Shown here in pieces: positions 43,372 through 52,593 of a stretch of DNA of 64,000 nt (positions are counted from its first letter, which is position 1; each line of letters starts with the position of its first letter). The stretch is from assembly GCA_019285715.1 (NCBI GenBank), contig CP079108.1, positions 4,293,001-4,357,000 on the forward strand, in the 5' to 3' direction. The notes beneath the pieces are model-generated. The model was not told the DNA's origin, did no database searches, and was given only the letters and a program-made list of their open reading frames with translations. The position numbers and the translations under genes were made by a program. The DNA comes from Sphingosinicellaceae bacterium. GTDB taxonomy: Bacteria > Pseudomonadota > Alphaproteobacteria > Sphingomonadales > Sphingomonadaceae.

Positions 43372-43772
43372 GACACACGGATCCGCAGGGCTGCGCCGGC
43401 AACGCCGAGGCAGAAAAACCACAGGATCGCAACGACATAGAGGGGCATGGTCGGTGCGACGTCGAACACCTCGTGGAAGCCGTAGGTGGTTGCCAGGCTA
43501 AGCATTGCACCGATCGCCCAAGGAATCTGGCGGATGAATCCGGCGGGGAGATATTCGTCGCTCTCCTCGACGAGGAAGCGACCAACGGCAATGAGGATGG
43601 CGACGATTGCCAGCGCCGGCAGCAGCGCCAGAATGAAGCGCACCGCCGCCCTCGGTGCCAGCGATTTCACCGCATACTCGGCGCCGGTCAGCAGTGCCGC
43701 ATAGGCGACCGAGGCCGCCAGGACAGGATCATTGTTACGGCGTTCGGCGGGCCGCGTGGGTGATCTGTCCAT
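43368..43772 (-). CDS. Small integral membrane protein paired with XRE regulator
   Basis: A 134-residue protein with about four hydrophobic helices (around residues 20-35, 42-62, 80-100 and 108-128: for example FILALLPALAIVAILIAVG and LYVVAILWFFCLGVAGAAL). I recognise no named family. ATG at 43772 has AAAGG 9 bp upstream. It is coupled to the following XRE gene by a 4-bp overlap, the common membrane-protein/short-XRE arrangement whose function is mostly unknown. Confidence 0.8.
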   Translation of the reverse strand: MDRSPTRPAERRNNDPVLAASVAYAALLTGAEYAVKSLAPRAAVRFILALLPALAIVAILIAVGRFLVEESDEYLPAGFIRQIPWAIGAMLSLATTYGFHEVFDVAPTMPLYVVAILWFFCLGVAGAALRIRVS

Positions 43773-43895
43773 GACAGGCATCCTTTCCATTTAGACATGG
43801 GCGCTTTACTCAAGGCCCAATCTTAGTGTCAAGTACGCCATACATTATCCATCGTCCGGGTTGAAAATCCGTCATTCACGGTGCAAGACTGGTTC

Positions 43896-44321
43896 ATGCT
43901 CACGCAGCGTTCGCGCTATGCCCTTCGCGCCCTGATCTTCCTTGCTCGCGCTCCCGGGATCGCGCCCGTGCCGATGAGTGCGATCGCGGCCGATCAAAAG
44001 CTGCCGCGCAAGTTTCTCGAGATCATCCTGCTCGAACTGAAGAACGGCGGGCTGGTGACGTCATCACGCGGCAAGCTTGGTGGCTATCGGCTGGCGCGGC
44101 CGGCCTCGACGATCAGTTTTGGCGAGATCATCCGGCTCATCGAGGGCCCCCTGGCGCTGGTGCCGTGCGTCAGCCAGACCGCCTACCAGCGCTGCCCAGA
44201 CTGCTTCGAGGAGTCGGTATGCGCGATCCGTAAGCTGATGCTGTTGGTCCGCGACAAGACCGCGGCGATTCTCGACGGCACGAGCCTGGCGGATATCGAT
44301 CCGATCGCCGTCGCGGCATGA
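43896..44321 (+). CDS. Rrf2 family transcriptional regulator
   Basis: A 141-residue winged-helix regulator starting MLTQRSRYALRALIFLA, the Rrf2 hallmark; the recognition helix is near KLPRKFLEIILLELKNGGLV. Four cysteines cluster in the C-terminal half (PCVSQTAYQRCPDCFEESVC, spacing C-x8-C-x2-C-x5-C), suggesting an Fe-S cluster or thiol-based sensor as in IscR and RirA. Its position before the sulfate transporter genes, on the same strand, suggests control of sulfur uptake, in the manner of CymR, but that is inference. Confidence 0.88.
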   Translation: MLTQRSRYALRALIFLARAPGIAPVPMSAIAADQKLPRKFLEIILLELKNGGLVTSSRGKLGGYRLARPASTISFGEIIRLIEGPLALVPCVSQTAYQRCPDCFEESVCAIRKLMLLVRDKTAAILDGTSLADIDPIAVAA

Positions 44322-44373
44322 GAGGTTCGCCCAGCCGCCGGGTGTGACGGCTGGCGTTGCTGGCGTTGGCTAA

Positions 44374-44529
44374 TTCGAGTGGGTCGTTGGCGGCTCTCGC
44401 CGCTACCTCGCGGCGTTCTACAAGGCACCCCGCGACCGCGATACCGTCGCCCAGCGCGACGCGATCCGGCACGCCATGGAACAGGACGAGCGCACTACCG
44501 AAAAGAGCGCGAACCCGCTGTCTAAGTGA
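44374..44529 (+). pseudogene. Possible gene remnant without start codon
   Basis: Between the Rrf2 gene and sbp (350 bp), a frame opened by TAA at 44371 and closed by TGA at 44527-44529 reads as a plausible protein end, with RRYLAAFYKAPRDRDTVAQ and RHAMEQDERTTEKSANP. It is charged and helical, unlike shadow translation in this genome, but has no ATG or GTG before an internal ATG at residue 34. It may be the 3' remnant of a lost gene. I do not recognise the family. Confidence 0.3.
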
Positions 44530-44571
44530 GGGCGCGGGCCCTCACATTTCGCTGGAGACCCTGCCTGCAGC

Positions 44572-44588
44572 AAAGCCGGGCTTTTTGT
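44572..44588 (+). terminator. Weak terminator-like hairpin with T-run
   Basis: AAAGC-CGG-GCTTT followed by a short T-run, about 85 bp before the sbp start. The stem is only five pairs with a three-base loop. It could end the Rrf2 transcript or attenuate the sulfate operon; weak evidence. Confidence 0.3.
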
Positions 44589-44671
44589 CACCGTAGTATT
44601 ACTGACATAGCCCACCGTTACGGTAGGGGTTAGCTTCGGGTGTCCGGAGTCCGGGCTACGGGAGACTTGCC

Positions 44672-45685
44672 ATGCGCCTAGTCGTTGCTGCCGCCGCCGC
44701 GATCCTCGCCGCGACCGTGCCGTTCGTCGCCAGCGCCGCGAACGCGGCCGAGGTCAAGCTGCTCAACGTCAGTTACGATCCGACCCGCGAGCTGTACCGC
44801 GCCGTCAACACCGCGTTCGCCGCCGACTGGAAGACCAGGACGGGCGACACGCTGACGATCAACCAGTCGCACGGCGGCTCCGGCAAGCAGGCGCGCTCGG
44901 TTATCGACGGGCTCGAGGCCGATGTCGTGACACTGGCGCTGGCTTACGACATCGACGAGATCGCCGCGAGGGCGCAACTGCTGCCGGCGAACTGGCAGAC
45001 CCGGTTGCCGTCGCGCTCGACGCCTTATTATTCGACGATCGTGTTCCTCGTCCGCAAGGGCAACCCGAAGCACATCCGCGACTGGGACGACCTGGTGAAG
45101 CCAGGCGTCGCGGTGATCACGCCGAGCCCCAAGACCAGTGGCGGCGCGCGCTGGAACTACCTCGCGGCGTGGGGCTATGGTCAGAAGAAATACGGTAGCG
45201 CGGCGGCGGCGAAAGACTTCGTCACCAAGCTGTACAAGAACGTGACGGTGCTCGATTCGGGTGCGCGCGGGTCGACGACGACCTTCGTCCAGCGTGGCCA
45301 GGGCGACGTGCTCGTGGCGTGGGAGAACGAGGCGTACCTCAGCAAGCAGGACGCGCCCGGCGACTACGAAATCATCTCGCCGTCGGTCAGCATCCGCGCC
45401 GAGCCGCCGGTCGCGGTCGTCGACAAGAACGTCGACAAGCACGGCACCCGCAAGGTCGCCGAGGCCTATCTCAAGTACCTCTACACTCCGGCGGCGCAGG
45501 AGCTGATCGCGCAGAACTTCTACCGTCCGGTCAACAGCGCGGTTGCTGCAAAGTACGACAGCAAGTTCGCCAAGCTGTCGCTGTTCACCATCGACAAGAA
45601 CTTCGGCGGCTGGAGCAAGGCGCAGGCGGTGCACTTCGCCGACGGCGGCATCTTCGACCAGATCTTCGACGCGGTGAAGCGCTAG
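44672..45685 (+). CDS. Sulfate/thiosulfate ABC transporter substrate-binding protein
   Basis: A 337-residue periplasmic binding protein with a signal peptide (cleavage near NAAEVK). [48 protein letters not shown] and [17 protein letters not shown] are the classic Sbp/CysP sulfate-binding segments. It delivers sulfate to the CysTWA permease encoded next. A GGGAG ribosome site lies upstream. Whether it prefers sulfate (Sbp) or thiosulfate (CysP) cannot be told, so no symbol is given. Confidence 0.94.
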   Translation: MRLVVAAAAAILAATVPFVASAANAAEVKLLNVSYDPTRELYRAVNTAFAADWKTRTGDTLTINQSHGGSGKQARSVIDGLEADVVTLALAYDIDEIAARAQLLPANWQTRLPSRSTPYYSTIVFLVRKGNPKHIRDWDDLVKPGVAVITPSPKTSGGARWNYLAAWGYGQKKYGSAAAAKDFVTKLYKNVTVLDSGARGSTTTFVQRGQGDVLVAWENEAYLSKQDAPGDYEIISPSVSIRAEPPVAVVDKNVDKHGTRKVAEAYLKYLYTPAAQELIAQNFYRPVNSAVAAKYDSKFAKLSLFTIDKNFGGWSKAQAVHFADGGIFDQIFDAVKR

Positions 45686-45799
45686 GCGTCCGGGCTGGAA
45701 GCGGAGATTTACTGACGACAGGACAGTCCGGGAGCAATTCGCGCCAGCGGCTCGCGCCGCCGGATTGCCGACTCCCGTCCGAACCGCCAGACAGCAAGC

Positions 45800-46642
45800 T
45801 TGACCACGCTCACCGCCTTCCGCGTTCGTCGCTCCGTCATGCCGGGCTTCGGCCTGAGCTTCGGCATCACTGTGCTGGCGCTCAGCCTGATCGTGCTGCT
45901 GCCGCTGTCGGCGCTGTTCATCAAGGCCGCGGGGCTGGGCTGGGACGCCTTCGTCGCGGTCGCCTTCTCAAGGCGCGCGCTCTACGCTTATCAGCTGAGT
46001 TTCGGCGCGGCGGCGATTGCGGCGCTGATCAACGCGGTGTTCGGGCTGCTGGTGGCCTGGGTCCTGGTCCGCACCGATTTCCCGGGCAAGCGCATCATCG
46101 GTGCGCTCGTCGACCTGCCGTTCGCGCTGCCGACGTCCGTGGCCGGCATCGCGCTGACCACGGTGTATGCCTCGAACGGCTATATCGGGAAGTGGCTGGC
46201 CGAGATCGGCATCAAGGTCGCCTTCACGCCGCTCGGGGTCGTTGTCGCGCTGACCTTTATCGGGCTGCCGTTCGTGGTGCGGACGGTGGAGCCGGTGCTC
46301 GCCGACCTTGGCCGCGACGTCGAGGAAGCGGCGGCCTCGCTCGGCGCGTCGCGCTGGCAGGCCTTCTACCGGGTGGTGCTGCCCGCGGTTCTGCCGGCCC
46401 TGTCGACCGGAGCGGCGCTGGCGTTCGCGCGTGGCGTCGGCGAGTACGGCTCGGTGATCTTCATCGCCGGCAACCTGCCCTACAAGTCGGAGATCGCACC
46501 GCTGCTGATCGTCGCCCAGCTCGAGCAATACAACTATGCCGGCGCGACCGCGATCGCCGCCACGATGTTGACCGCGTCGTTCGGCGTGTTGCTGATCATC
46601 AACATGCTCCAGGCGTGGGACCGCGGGCGTCGCGCCGCATGA
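45800..46642 (+). CDS. cysT: Sulfate ABC transporter permease CysT (CysU)
   Basis: A 280-residue inner-membrane permease with six helices. The RRSVMPGFGLSFGITVLALSL start and the EAAASLGASRWQAFYRVVLP EAA loop (contact to the ATPase) are diagnostic. The family's N-terminus fits a TTG start at 45800; an ATG at 45839 would remove 13 conserved residues. It follows sbp after 114 bp without another gene and precedes cysW by 25 bp. Confidence 0.92.
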   Translation: MTTLTAFRVRRSVMPGFGLSFGITVLALSLIVLLPLSALFIKAAGLGWDAFVAVAFSRRALYAYQLSFGAAAIAALINAVFGLLVAWVLVRTDFPGKRIIGALVDLPFALPTSVAGIALTTVYASNGYIGKWLAEIGIKVAFTPLGVVVALTFIGLPFVVRTVEPVLADLGRDVEEAAASLGASRWQAFYRVVLPAVLPALSTGAALAFARGVGEYGSVIFIAGNLPYKSEIAPLLIVAQLEQYNYAGATAIAATMLTASFGVLLIINMLQAWDRGRRAA

Positions 46643-46667
46643 TGCGTCCCTCTCCGAAAGTGGCCGC

Positions 46668-47510
46668 ATGAAGAGGCGGAGTCCGACCGAGCCCTCACCG
46701 GTGGTGAAGTGGCTGCTCATCGCGGTGGCGCTGGTTTTCCTGCTGCTCAACCTCGCGTTGCCGCTGATCACTGTGTTCGTGGAGGCGTTCGCCAAGGGCT
46801 GGGACGCCTATCGGATCGCCATCACCGACCCCGACGCGCTCGCCGCCGTGCGCCTGACCCTGGTGGTCGCGGTCATCGCGGTGCCGCTCAACATCGTCGT
46901 CGGGCTGGCCGCGTCGTGGGCCGTGGCGAAGTTCGATTTCCCCGGCAAGTCGATCCTGATCACCCTCATCGACTTGCCGTTCTCGGTGTCGCCGGTGGTC
47001 GCCGGCCTGATCTACGTCTTGCTGTTCGGGCTGCAGGGCTGGCTCGGGCCGTGGCTGCGCGAGCATGACGTCCAGATCATCTTCGCGGTACCCGGCATCG
47101 TGCTGGCAACCGTGTTCATCACCTTCCCCTTCGTGGCGCGCGAGCTGATCCCGCTGATGCAGGAGCAGGGTCGCGACGACGAGGAGGCCGCGCTGTCGCT
47201 CGGGGCCAGCGGCTGGCAGGCATTCGCGCGCGTGACCTTGCCCAATATCCGCTGGGGCCTGCTGTACGGCGTGCTGCTGTGCAATGCGCGGGCAATGGGC
47301 GAGTTCGGCGCGGTGTCGGTGGTCTCGGGCCACATCCGCGGTCTGACCAACACCATGCCGCTGCATGTCGAGATCCTGTACAACGAGTATAATTTCGTCG
47401 CCGCGTTCGCCGTCGCGTCGCTGCTGGCGGGCCTCGCGCTGGTGACGCTGGTGGTCAAATCGCTGCTCGAGTGGCGCTACGCCGACCAGCTGACGGGAGC
47501 GGGGCATTGA
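46668..47510 (+). CDS. cysW: Sulfate ABC transporter permease CysW
   Basis: A 280-residue permease, the second membrane subunit. [27 protein letters not shown] and the EAA loop [20 protein letters not shown] are typical, with [15 protein letters not shown] near the C-terminus. About six hydrophobic helices are visible. The stop overlaps the cysA TTG start by 4 bp. It forms a heterodimer with CysT in the membrane. Confidence 0.94.
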   Translation: MKRRSPTEPSPVVKWLLIAVALVFLLLNLALPLITVFVEAFAKGWDAYRIAITDPDALAAVRLTLVVAVIAVPLNIVVGLAASWAVAKFDFPGKSILITLIDLPFSVSPVVAGLIYVLLFGLQGWLGPWLREHDVQIIFAVPGIVLATVFITFPFVARELIPLMQEQGRDDEEAALSLGASGWQAFARVTLPNIRWGLLYGVLLCNARAMGEFGAVSVVSGHIRGLTNTMPLHVEILYNEYNFVAAFAVASLLAGLALVTLVVKSLLEWRYADQLTGAGH

Positions 47511-48544
47511 CGGTTACGGTCGACGGACTGGTACGGCGCTACGGCGGCTTTGCGGCGCTGGAGGGAGTCGACCTCAAGGCCGAGCCGGGCGAGTTCCTGG
47601 CGCTGCTCGGGCCCTCGGGCTCAGGCAAGACGACGCTGCTGCGGATCATCGCGGGGCTCGATTTTCCGGACGCCGGCACGGTCCGCTTCGACGGCGTCGA
47701 CATGAGCGACAAGCCCGCGCGCGACCGCGGCATCGGCTTCGTCTTCCAGCATTACGCGCTGTTCCGCCACATGACGGTCGCCGACAACATCGCCTTCGGG
47801 CTGACGGTGAAGCGTCGCCGCGACCGGCCGTCCAAGGCCAAGATCGACGCGCGGGTCGCCGAACTGCTGTCGCTGGTCCAGCTGCCGGAGCTCGGCAAGC
47901 GCTACCCGGCGCAGCTGTCGGGTGGCCAGCGCCAGCGCATCGCCCTCGCCCGTGCGCTGGCCGTCGACCCGCGCGTGCTACTGCTCGATGAGCCGTTCGG
48001 CGCGCTTGATGCCAAGGTCCGTCAGGACCTCCGCCGCTGGCTGCGCAGCGTCCACGAATCGAGCCACGTCACCTCGATCTTCGTCACCCACGACCAGGAG
48101 GAGGCGCTCGACCTCGCCGACCGCGTCGTCGTCATGAATGCCGGCCGCATCGAGCAGATCGACACCCCCGACGCGGTCTACAACCGGCCCGCCACCGCCT
48201 TCGTCTGCAGCTTCATCGGCAACGCCAACCGCTTCGACTGCGGTCTGGCCGGCGGCGCGGTCGAGCTCGCCGGGCTGCGCCTGCCCAACGCTGCGCCCCC
48301 TGCCCCCGACGGCGCGGGGGTGGCGTTCGTGCGGCCCCACGAGTTCGCGCTCGGCAAGGCGGGCGCGGCCGGGCTGGCGGTAACGCTGCGGCGGCTGTCG
48401 CATACCGGAGCACGAGCGGCGCTCGAGTGCGTCGGCGCGGACGGCCAGCTGATCGAGGCGACGCTGGCGAACCCGCCGGAGAGCTTGGCGCCGGGCGCTG
48501 CGGTGGTGCTGGTGCCGACGACCGTGCGGGCATATCCGCGCTAA
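47507..48544 (+). CDS. cysA: Sulfate ABC transporter ATP-binding protein CysA
   Basis: A 345-residue ATPase: Walker [14 protein letters not shown]-loop [12 protein letters not shown], signature [15 protein letters not shown], Walker [14 protein letters not shown]-loop [10 protein letters not shown], then a C-terminal TOBE regulatory domain ([11 protein letters not shown]). TTG at 47507 gives the expected [11 protein letters not shown] start and a TTGA overlap with cysW; a GTG at 47471 is possible but less likely. A long inverted repeat follows its stop. Confidence 0.93.
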   Translation: MTVTVDGLVRRYGGFAALEGVDLKAEPGEFLALLGPSGSGKTTLLRIIAGLDFPDAGTVRFDGVDMSDKPARDRGIGFVFQHYALFRHMTVADNIAFGLTVKRRRDRPSKAKIDARVAELLSLVQLPELGKRYPAQLSGGQRQRIALARALAVDPRVLLLDEPFGALDAKVRQDLRRWLRSVHESSHVTSIFVTHDQEEALDLADRVVVMNAGRIEQIDTPDAVYNRPATAFVCSFIGNANRFDCGLAGGAVELAGLRLPNAAPPAPDGAGVAFVRPHEFALGKAGAAGLAVTLRRLSHTGARAALECVGADGQLIEATLANPPESLAPGAAVVLVPTTVRAYPR

Positions 48545-48580
48545 GGCTGGTGGACGCTTAAGGCCAGCTCCGCTCTAACC

Positions 48581-48658
48581 CCGTCATCCCCGCACAGGCG
48601 GGGACCCATCACCACTGGATATTGGGCTGATGGGTCCCCGCCTGCGCGGGGATGACGG
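48581..48658. repeat. Inverted repeat, 31-bp arms, likely bidirectional terminator
   Basis: 48581-48611 and 48628-48658 are reverse complements with a single mismatch, around a 16-bp loop. The arms begin CCGTCATCCCCGC, linking it to the CGTCATCC repeat family in this window. It separates the convergent cysA and quinone-oxidoreductase genes. Confidence 0.85.
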
Positions 48659-48674
48659 AGGGAAAGGTGGCCTC

Positions 48675-49649
48675 TCAGATCGTCAGGATCGTCGACCCCG
48701 TCGTCTTGCGCCCCTCGAGATCCGCGTGCGCCTGCGCCACGTCCTCGAGCTTGTAGCGCTGTCCGATCGTCACCTTGACCTTGCCGCTCCGCAGCATCGA
48801 CCACAGCCGCTCCGCCCCTGCGACGCGCTCGGCCGGGTCGACATAATAGTCGAACAGCGTCGGCCGCGTCACGAACAGCGAGCCCTTCGCCGCGAGCACG
48901 CCGAGCCCGACCCCGGTCACCGGCGCATCGGAATTGCCATAGCTGACGATCAGGCCGCGCCGCGCCGTGCTGGCCAGCGAGGCCTCCCACATTGCCATGC
49001 CGACGCCGTCGAAGACCACCGGCACGCCCTTACCCCCGGTGATCTCGCGGACGCGCGCGGCAACGTCTTCGTGGCGGTATTCGATGATGTGCTGTGCGCC
49101 CGCGGCGCTCGCGAGCTTCGCCTTCTCCGCGTCACCGACGGTGCCGATGACGTGGACGCCCATCGCCGTCAGCCACTGGGTCAGCAACAGCCCGACGCCA
49201 CCCGCGGCCGCATGGACCAGCACCATCCAGCCCGCCTCGACGCGGCCGCAGCGCTCGGCCAGATACTCGGTCGTGCAGCCCTTCAGCATGGTCGCGGCGG
49301 CAGTCTCGTCGTCGATGTCGTCGGGCAGCTTGAACAGGCTGTTCGCGGCGACGTTGCGGGCGGTCGAATAGGCGCCGCGCGCCAGCCCGAAGGTCGCAAC
49401 GCGGTCGCCGGTCGCAAGCCCCTCGACCCCGGGCCCGACCGCCTCGACGACGCCCGCCGCCTCGGTACCGAGGCCGGTCGGCAGCGTGATCGGATAGATG
49501 CCGCGGCGGTAGTAGGTGTCGATATAATTGAGCCCGACCGCGGTGTTGCGCATCCGCACTTCGCCGACGCCGGGCGGCGCGAGCTCGACGCTGTCCCACT
49601 CGATGACCTCGGGACCGCCATGGGTCCGGACGACTGCAGCACGTTCCAT
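48675..49649 (-). CDS. Quinone oxidoreductase, zinc-independent MDR family (QOR type)
   Basis: A 324-residue NADPH:quinone reductase-like protein of the medium-chain dehydrogenase family. GLNYIDTYYRRGIYPITLP is the QOR hallmark and HAAAGGVGLLLTQWLTAMG the NADPH-binding loop; the zinc-binding cysteines of alcohol dehydrogenases are absent. It would reduce quinones or enals. Its ATG shares one base with the stop of the upstream M61 peptidase gene, so the two are cotranscribed. Confidence 0.92.
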   Translation of the reverse strand: MERAAVVRTHGGPEVIEWDSVELAPPGVGEVRMRNTAVGLNYIDTYYRRGIYPITLPTGLGTEAAGVVEAVGPGVEGLATGDRVATFGLARGAYSTARNVAANSLFKLPDDIDDETAAATMLKGCTTEYLAERCGRVEAGWMVLVHAAAGGVGLLLTQWLTAMGVHVIGTVGDAEKAKLASAAGAQHIIEYRHEDVAARVREITGGKGVPVVFDGVGMAMWEASLASTARRGLIVSYGNSDAPVTGVGLGVLAAKGSLFVTRPTLFDYYVDPAERVAGAERLWSMLRSGKVKVTIGQRYKLEDVAQAHADLEGRKTTGSTILTI

Positions 49650-51562
49650 CACGAGGGTCCCTTCGCAGCGAAGATGGCGTCGAGGCGGGCCGGGGTGCCC
49701 GGAATCCGCTCGAGCCGCGGATAGCGCAGGCCGCCGTGCCAGTCGACGGCGACGGTGCCGAGGTGGCCGCCCGACTTGACGATCAGCGCGACCGGCGGCC
49801 CACGGCCCGCGCTCGCGCGAATCGCCGCAACCAGCAGCTCGGCGGTGTAGGGCTGGCCGTCCACGGCGATCAGTTGGGTGCCGACGGTGAGCCCGGACTT
49901 GAACGCCGGGCCGTCCCACTGCACCGCACTCAAGGTCGCGTCCTTGGTGTCGACGACGAAACCGAGCGACCAGGTCAGGTCGGTGCGCTTGGCGACGGCG
50001 TCCGCGCCCTTGGCGTAGTCGCTCTGGGTCGAACTCCACGCCAGCCGGTAGCCACCACGCGCCAAGCCGTCGAGCGGGGCTGCGTCATGCGTTTCGAGCC
50101 GCGTCTTCAGGAACGTCGCCCAGTCGTAGGGCAGCACCGCATTGAGTCCGGCGACGACATCCTCGAAGCGGTAGGTCTTCGTCAGCCAGACGCCGTCATC
50201 ACCGCCGAAGAACGCCTTCGCGAAGTCGTCGAGCGACTTCGCGCCGCCGCTGCGCTCGCGGATCAGGGTGTCGGCGTCGAGCCAGACCAGCGAGCCCTCG
50301 CCATAATAATCTTCGCTGCGCTGGTAGCTCGCCCAGGGCTGCGGGCGGCGCAACGCGACCTGCGGATCGTTGGTGGTGTCGGCCAGTGTCTTCCAGCTGC
50401 GGCCCGGCGGGTCGGCATAGGCTGCGGCGGTCATCGCCAGCACGTCGCGCGCCTCCGCCGCGGTCGTCAGTCCCGATCGCGCCGCCAGGACGTTGCCCCA
50501 ATAGGTCGTCTGGCCCTCGTAGACCCAGAGCAGGCTGTTGCGGATCGGGGTATTGAAGTCGGCGGTCCAGCTGTCGGCACCGCGCCGGAACTTGCCGTTC
50601 CAGCTGTGGACGTATTCGTGGGCGATGGTCGAGCGGCCCGCGGCGGTGCGGTCCCAGCCGGTGAAGTAATCGGGGCGCAGGACGATCTCGGTCGAGCGGT
50701 GGTGCTCGCGTCCGATCCGGCCGAGCGTGTCGCTCAGCCCGACCAGGATGTCGTAGTGGTCGAAATGCCGCGCGCCGCCGAACAGCCGGTCGGCCTGCAC
50801 GACCAGTGCGGCGTGGGGTGCGAGTTGCGCCTCGGTGGCGGCCAATTGCTCCGGGCTCTCGGCGAGCAGGTCGAGGCGGACCGGGCGGGGGCCGGTGTCG
50901 AGCACGATGCGGCGGACGTAGCGCCCGGCCATCACCGGCGAGTCGCCGAGTGTCTCGAGGTCGGTGCGCTTGAACTCGGTCGTCGCCGCGGCAGCCCTTG
51001 CGACATCGAGGGCGGTCGCGGCCTGCCAGCCAGCGGGCAGCGTCAGCGTTGCGCCGACCTCGATGTCCCTAGCGAAATAGCCGGCAGGATAGAGGACGAG
51101 GCTCTGCCACTGCAGATGGGCGATGTCGTCGACGATGGTGATGCGGCCCTGTTTCGCATCGGTCGGGGTGAGCAAGTCGAAGCGGATGTCGAGGCTGGCA
51201 ACGCCGGCGGGCACGTCGACGTGGAAGGCGTGGGTCTCGACCGCGTCGCGCCGCCACTCGAGGCGCTTGCCCCCGACGCTGATCACCAGGCCCGCAAGGT
51301 GGTCGACGGTGTTGATCGGGCTGTGCGCGCCCGCCACCCACTCGGGATAGAGCAGCACCAGCGGCCCGGCGGCGACGGGGAGTGTCTCGCGGACATGGAC
51401 GATGCGGCGCGTGGTGTCGCGGGCGTCGACGTCGAGGCGGATGACGCCGGGGTACGGCGTGTCGGCAGCGACCGGAATCGGCGGCGGCATCGGTGCTGGC
51501 TGTGGGCCGGGGCTGGCGAGGACGGGGGCCGCGATGAGCGCGGCGAGCAGGAAAAAGCGCAT
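49649..51562 (-). CDS. Exported M61 family aminopeptidase with PDZ domain
   Basis: A 637-residue periplasmic metallopeptidase. A signal peptide (MRFFLLAALIAAPVLAS) is followed by an N-terminal beta domain, a thermolysin-like catalytic domain with STIAHEYVHSWNGK (HExxH) and a downstream glutamate in LLWVYEGQTTYWG, and a C-terminal PDZ domain (LGFVVDTKDATLSAVQWDGPAFKSG). This is the glycyl-aminopeptidase architecture. It is coupled to the quinone oxidoreductase gene and lies behind a LysR gene on the same strand. Confidence 0.93.
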   Translation of the reverse strand: MRFFLLAALIAAPVLASPGPQPAPMPPPIPVAADTPYPGVIRLDVDARDTTRRIVHVRETLPVAAGPLVLLYPEWVAGAHSPINTVDHLAGLVISVGGKRLEWRRDAVETHAFHVDVPAGVASLDIRFDLLTPTDAKQGRITIVDDIAHLQWQSLVLYPAGYFARDIEVGATLTLPAGWQAATALDVARAAAATTEFKRTDLETLGDSPVMAGRYVRRIVLDTGPRPVRLDLLAESPEQLAATEAQLAPHAALVVQADRLFGGARHFDHYDILVGLSDTLGRIGREHHRSTEIVLRPDYFTGWDRTAAGRSTIAHEYVHSWNGKFRRGADSWTADFNTPIRNSLLWVYEGQTTYWGNVLAARSGLTTAAEARDVLAMTAAAYADPPGRSWKTLADTTNDPQVALRRPQPWASYQRSEDYYGEGSLVWLDADTLIRERSGGAKSLDDFAKAFFGGDDGVWLTKTYRFEDVVAGLNAVLPYDWATFLKTRLETHDAAPLDGLARGGYRLAWSSTQSDYAKGADAVAKRTDLTWSLGFVVDTKDATLSAVQWDGPAFKSGLTVGTQLIAVDGQPYTAELLVAAIRASAGRGPPVALIVKSGGHLGTVAVDWHGGLRYPRLERIPGTPARLDAIFAAKGPS

Positions 51563-51594
51563 TGCAGCCACTCTCGGCCAGTCGGCGGGCGCGG

Positions 51595-52482
51595 TCACCC
51601 CCCGAAAAGCGTCTTCTCCGTATCGAGCAGCTTCGCCAGCCAGTCGACGAACGCCGCGACCCGCGCGAGCTTGCGGACGTCGCGGTGGACGACCAGCCAG
51701 AAGCTGCGGACCAGCGCGATCTCGCCCGGCAGCACCGCGACCAGCCGCGACTCCTGCGCGCCGATGAAGCGCGGCAGCACGCACAGGCCGGCCCCGGACA
51801 CCGCCAGCGCCGCCTGCGCATTGATGCTCGAGCTGCGGATGTCGGGGGCGGTGCCGGGGCGAACCTCGGCGATATAGTCGAGCGCGGGCGAGTAGAGCGT
51901 GTCGGGAACGTAGCCGATCAGGACGTGGTCGCGAAGGTCGGCGAGGGTCGCGATCGGCGCGGCTCCGGCGAGGTAGCGCGGGCTCGCGTACAGCCCGAGC
52001 GCGTAGTCGGTCAGGCGGCGCGCGACCAGCGGCCCGGAGGTCGGGCGCGCCAGCATGACCGCGACATCGGCTTCGCGCTTCGACGGGTTGAGGAAGCCGG
52101 TGGAGGCGATCAGCTCGACGACGATGCCGGGGTTGGCGCGGTGGAAATCGACCAGATGCCGGGCCACCACCCAGGTTCCGAACCCCTCCGCAACGCTGAC
52201 CCGGACGGTGCCCGACAGGAGCCCGCGCTCCCCCGCGACCTCGCTGCGCGCTTCGAACGCGGCATGTTCGACGGCTTCGGCGTGGACCAGCAGTTGCGCG
52301 CCACGTTCGGTCAGGACGCGCCCGGTCGGTCCGGCCTCGAACAAGGTGGTGCCGAGGTCCTGCGCGAGCCGGTCCATCCGCCGCCCGACGGTGGTCGCGT
52401 CGAGGCCGAGCGCCTGCGCCGCCGTCGACAGCCGCGACGTCCTTGCGACCGCAAGGAACAGCCTGAGGTCATCCCAATTCAT
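51595..52482 (-). CDS. LysR family transcriptional regulator
   Basis: A 295-residue regulator with an N-terminal winged helix (WDDLRLFLAVARTSRLSTAAQALGLDATTVGRRMDRL) and a two-lobe effector domain. It is divergent from mmsA-mmsB with 111 bp between the starts, the usual layout for a LysR activator of a catabolic operon; it likely controls valine degradation, responding to a pathway intermediate. Repeats in the gap are described separately. Target and effector are inferred. Confidence 0.92.
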   Translation of the reverse strand: MNWDDLRLFLAVARTSRLSTAAQALGLDATTVGRRMDRLAQDLGTTLFEAGPTGRVLTERGAQLLVHAEAVEHAAFEARSEVAGERGLLSGTVRVSVAEGFGTWVVARHLVDFHRANPGIVVELIASTGFLNPSKREADVAVMLARPTSGPLVARRLTDYALGLYASPRYLAGAAPIATLADLRDHVLIGYVPDTLYSPALDYIAEVRPGTAPDIRSSSINAQAALAVSGAGLCVLPRFIGAQESRLVAVLPGEIALVRSFWLVVHRDVRKLARVAAFVDWLAKLLDTEKTLFGG

Positions 52483-52488
52483 CCGACA

Positions 52489-52537
52489 GCTGCGAAAATG
52501 CAGGCCAAGGCTGCGAAACTCCACTCTTGCCTGCAAG
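52489..52537. promoter_or_regulatory. Operator-like repeats between lysR and mmsA
   Basis: GCTGCGAAA occurs at 52489-52497 and 52510-52518, exactly 21 bp apart (two helical turns), followed by the dyad CTTGC-CT-GCAAG at 52526-52537. The block covers the start-proximal half of the divergent gap and fits tandem sites for the adjacent LysR protein. Confidence 0.45.
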
Positions 52538-52593
52538 TCTCTAGCATGGGACCGGAGCCGCGTCGCCGGCGCAGACCGGCCCGGGAGATCATC

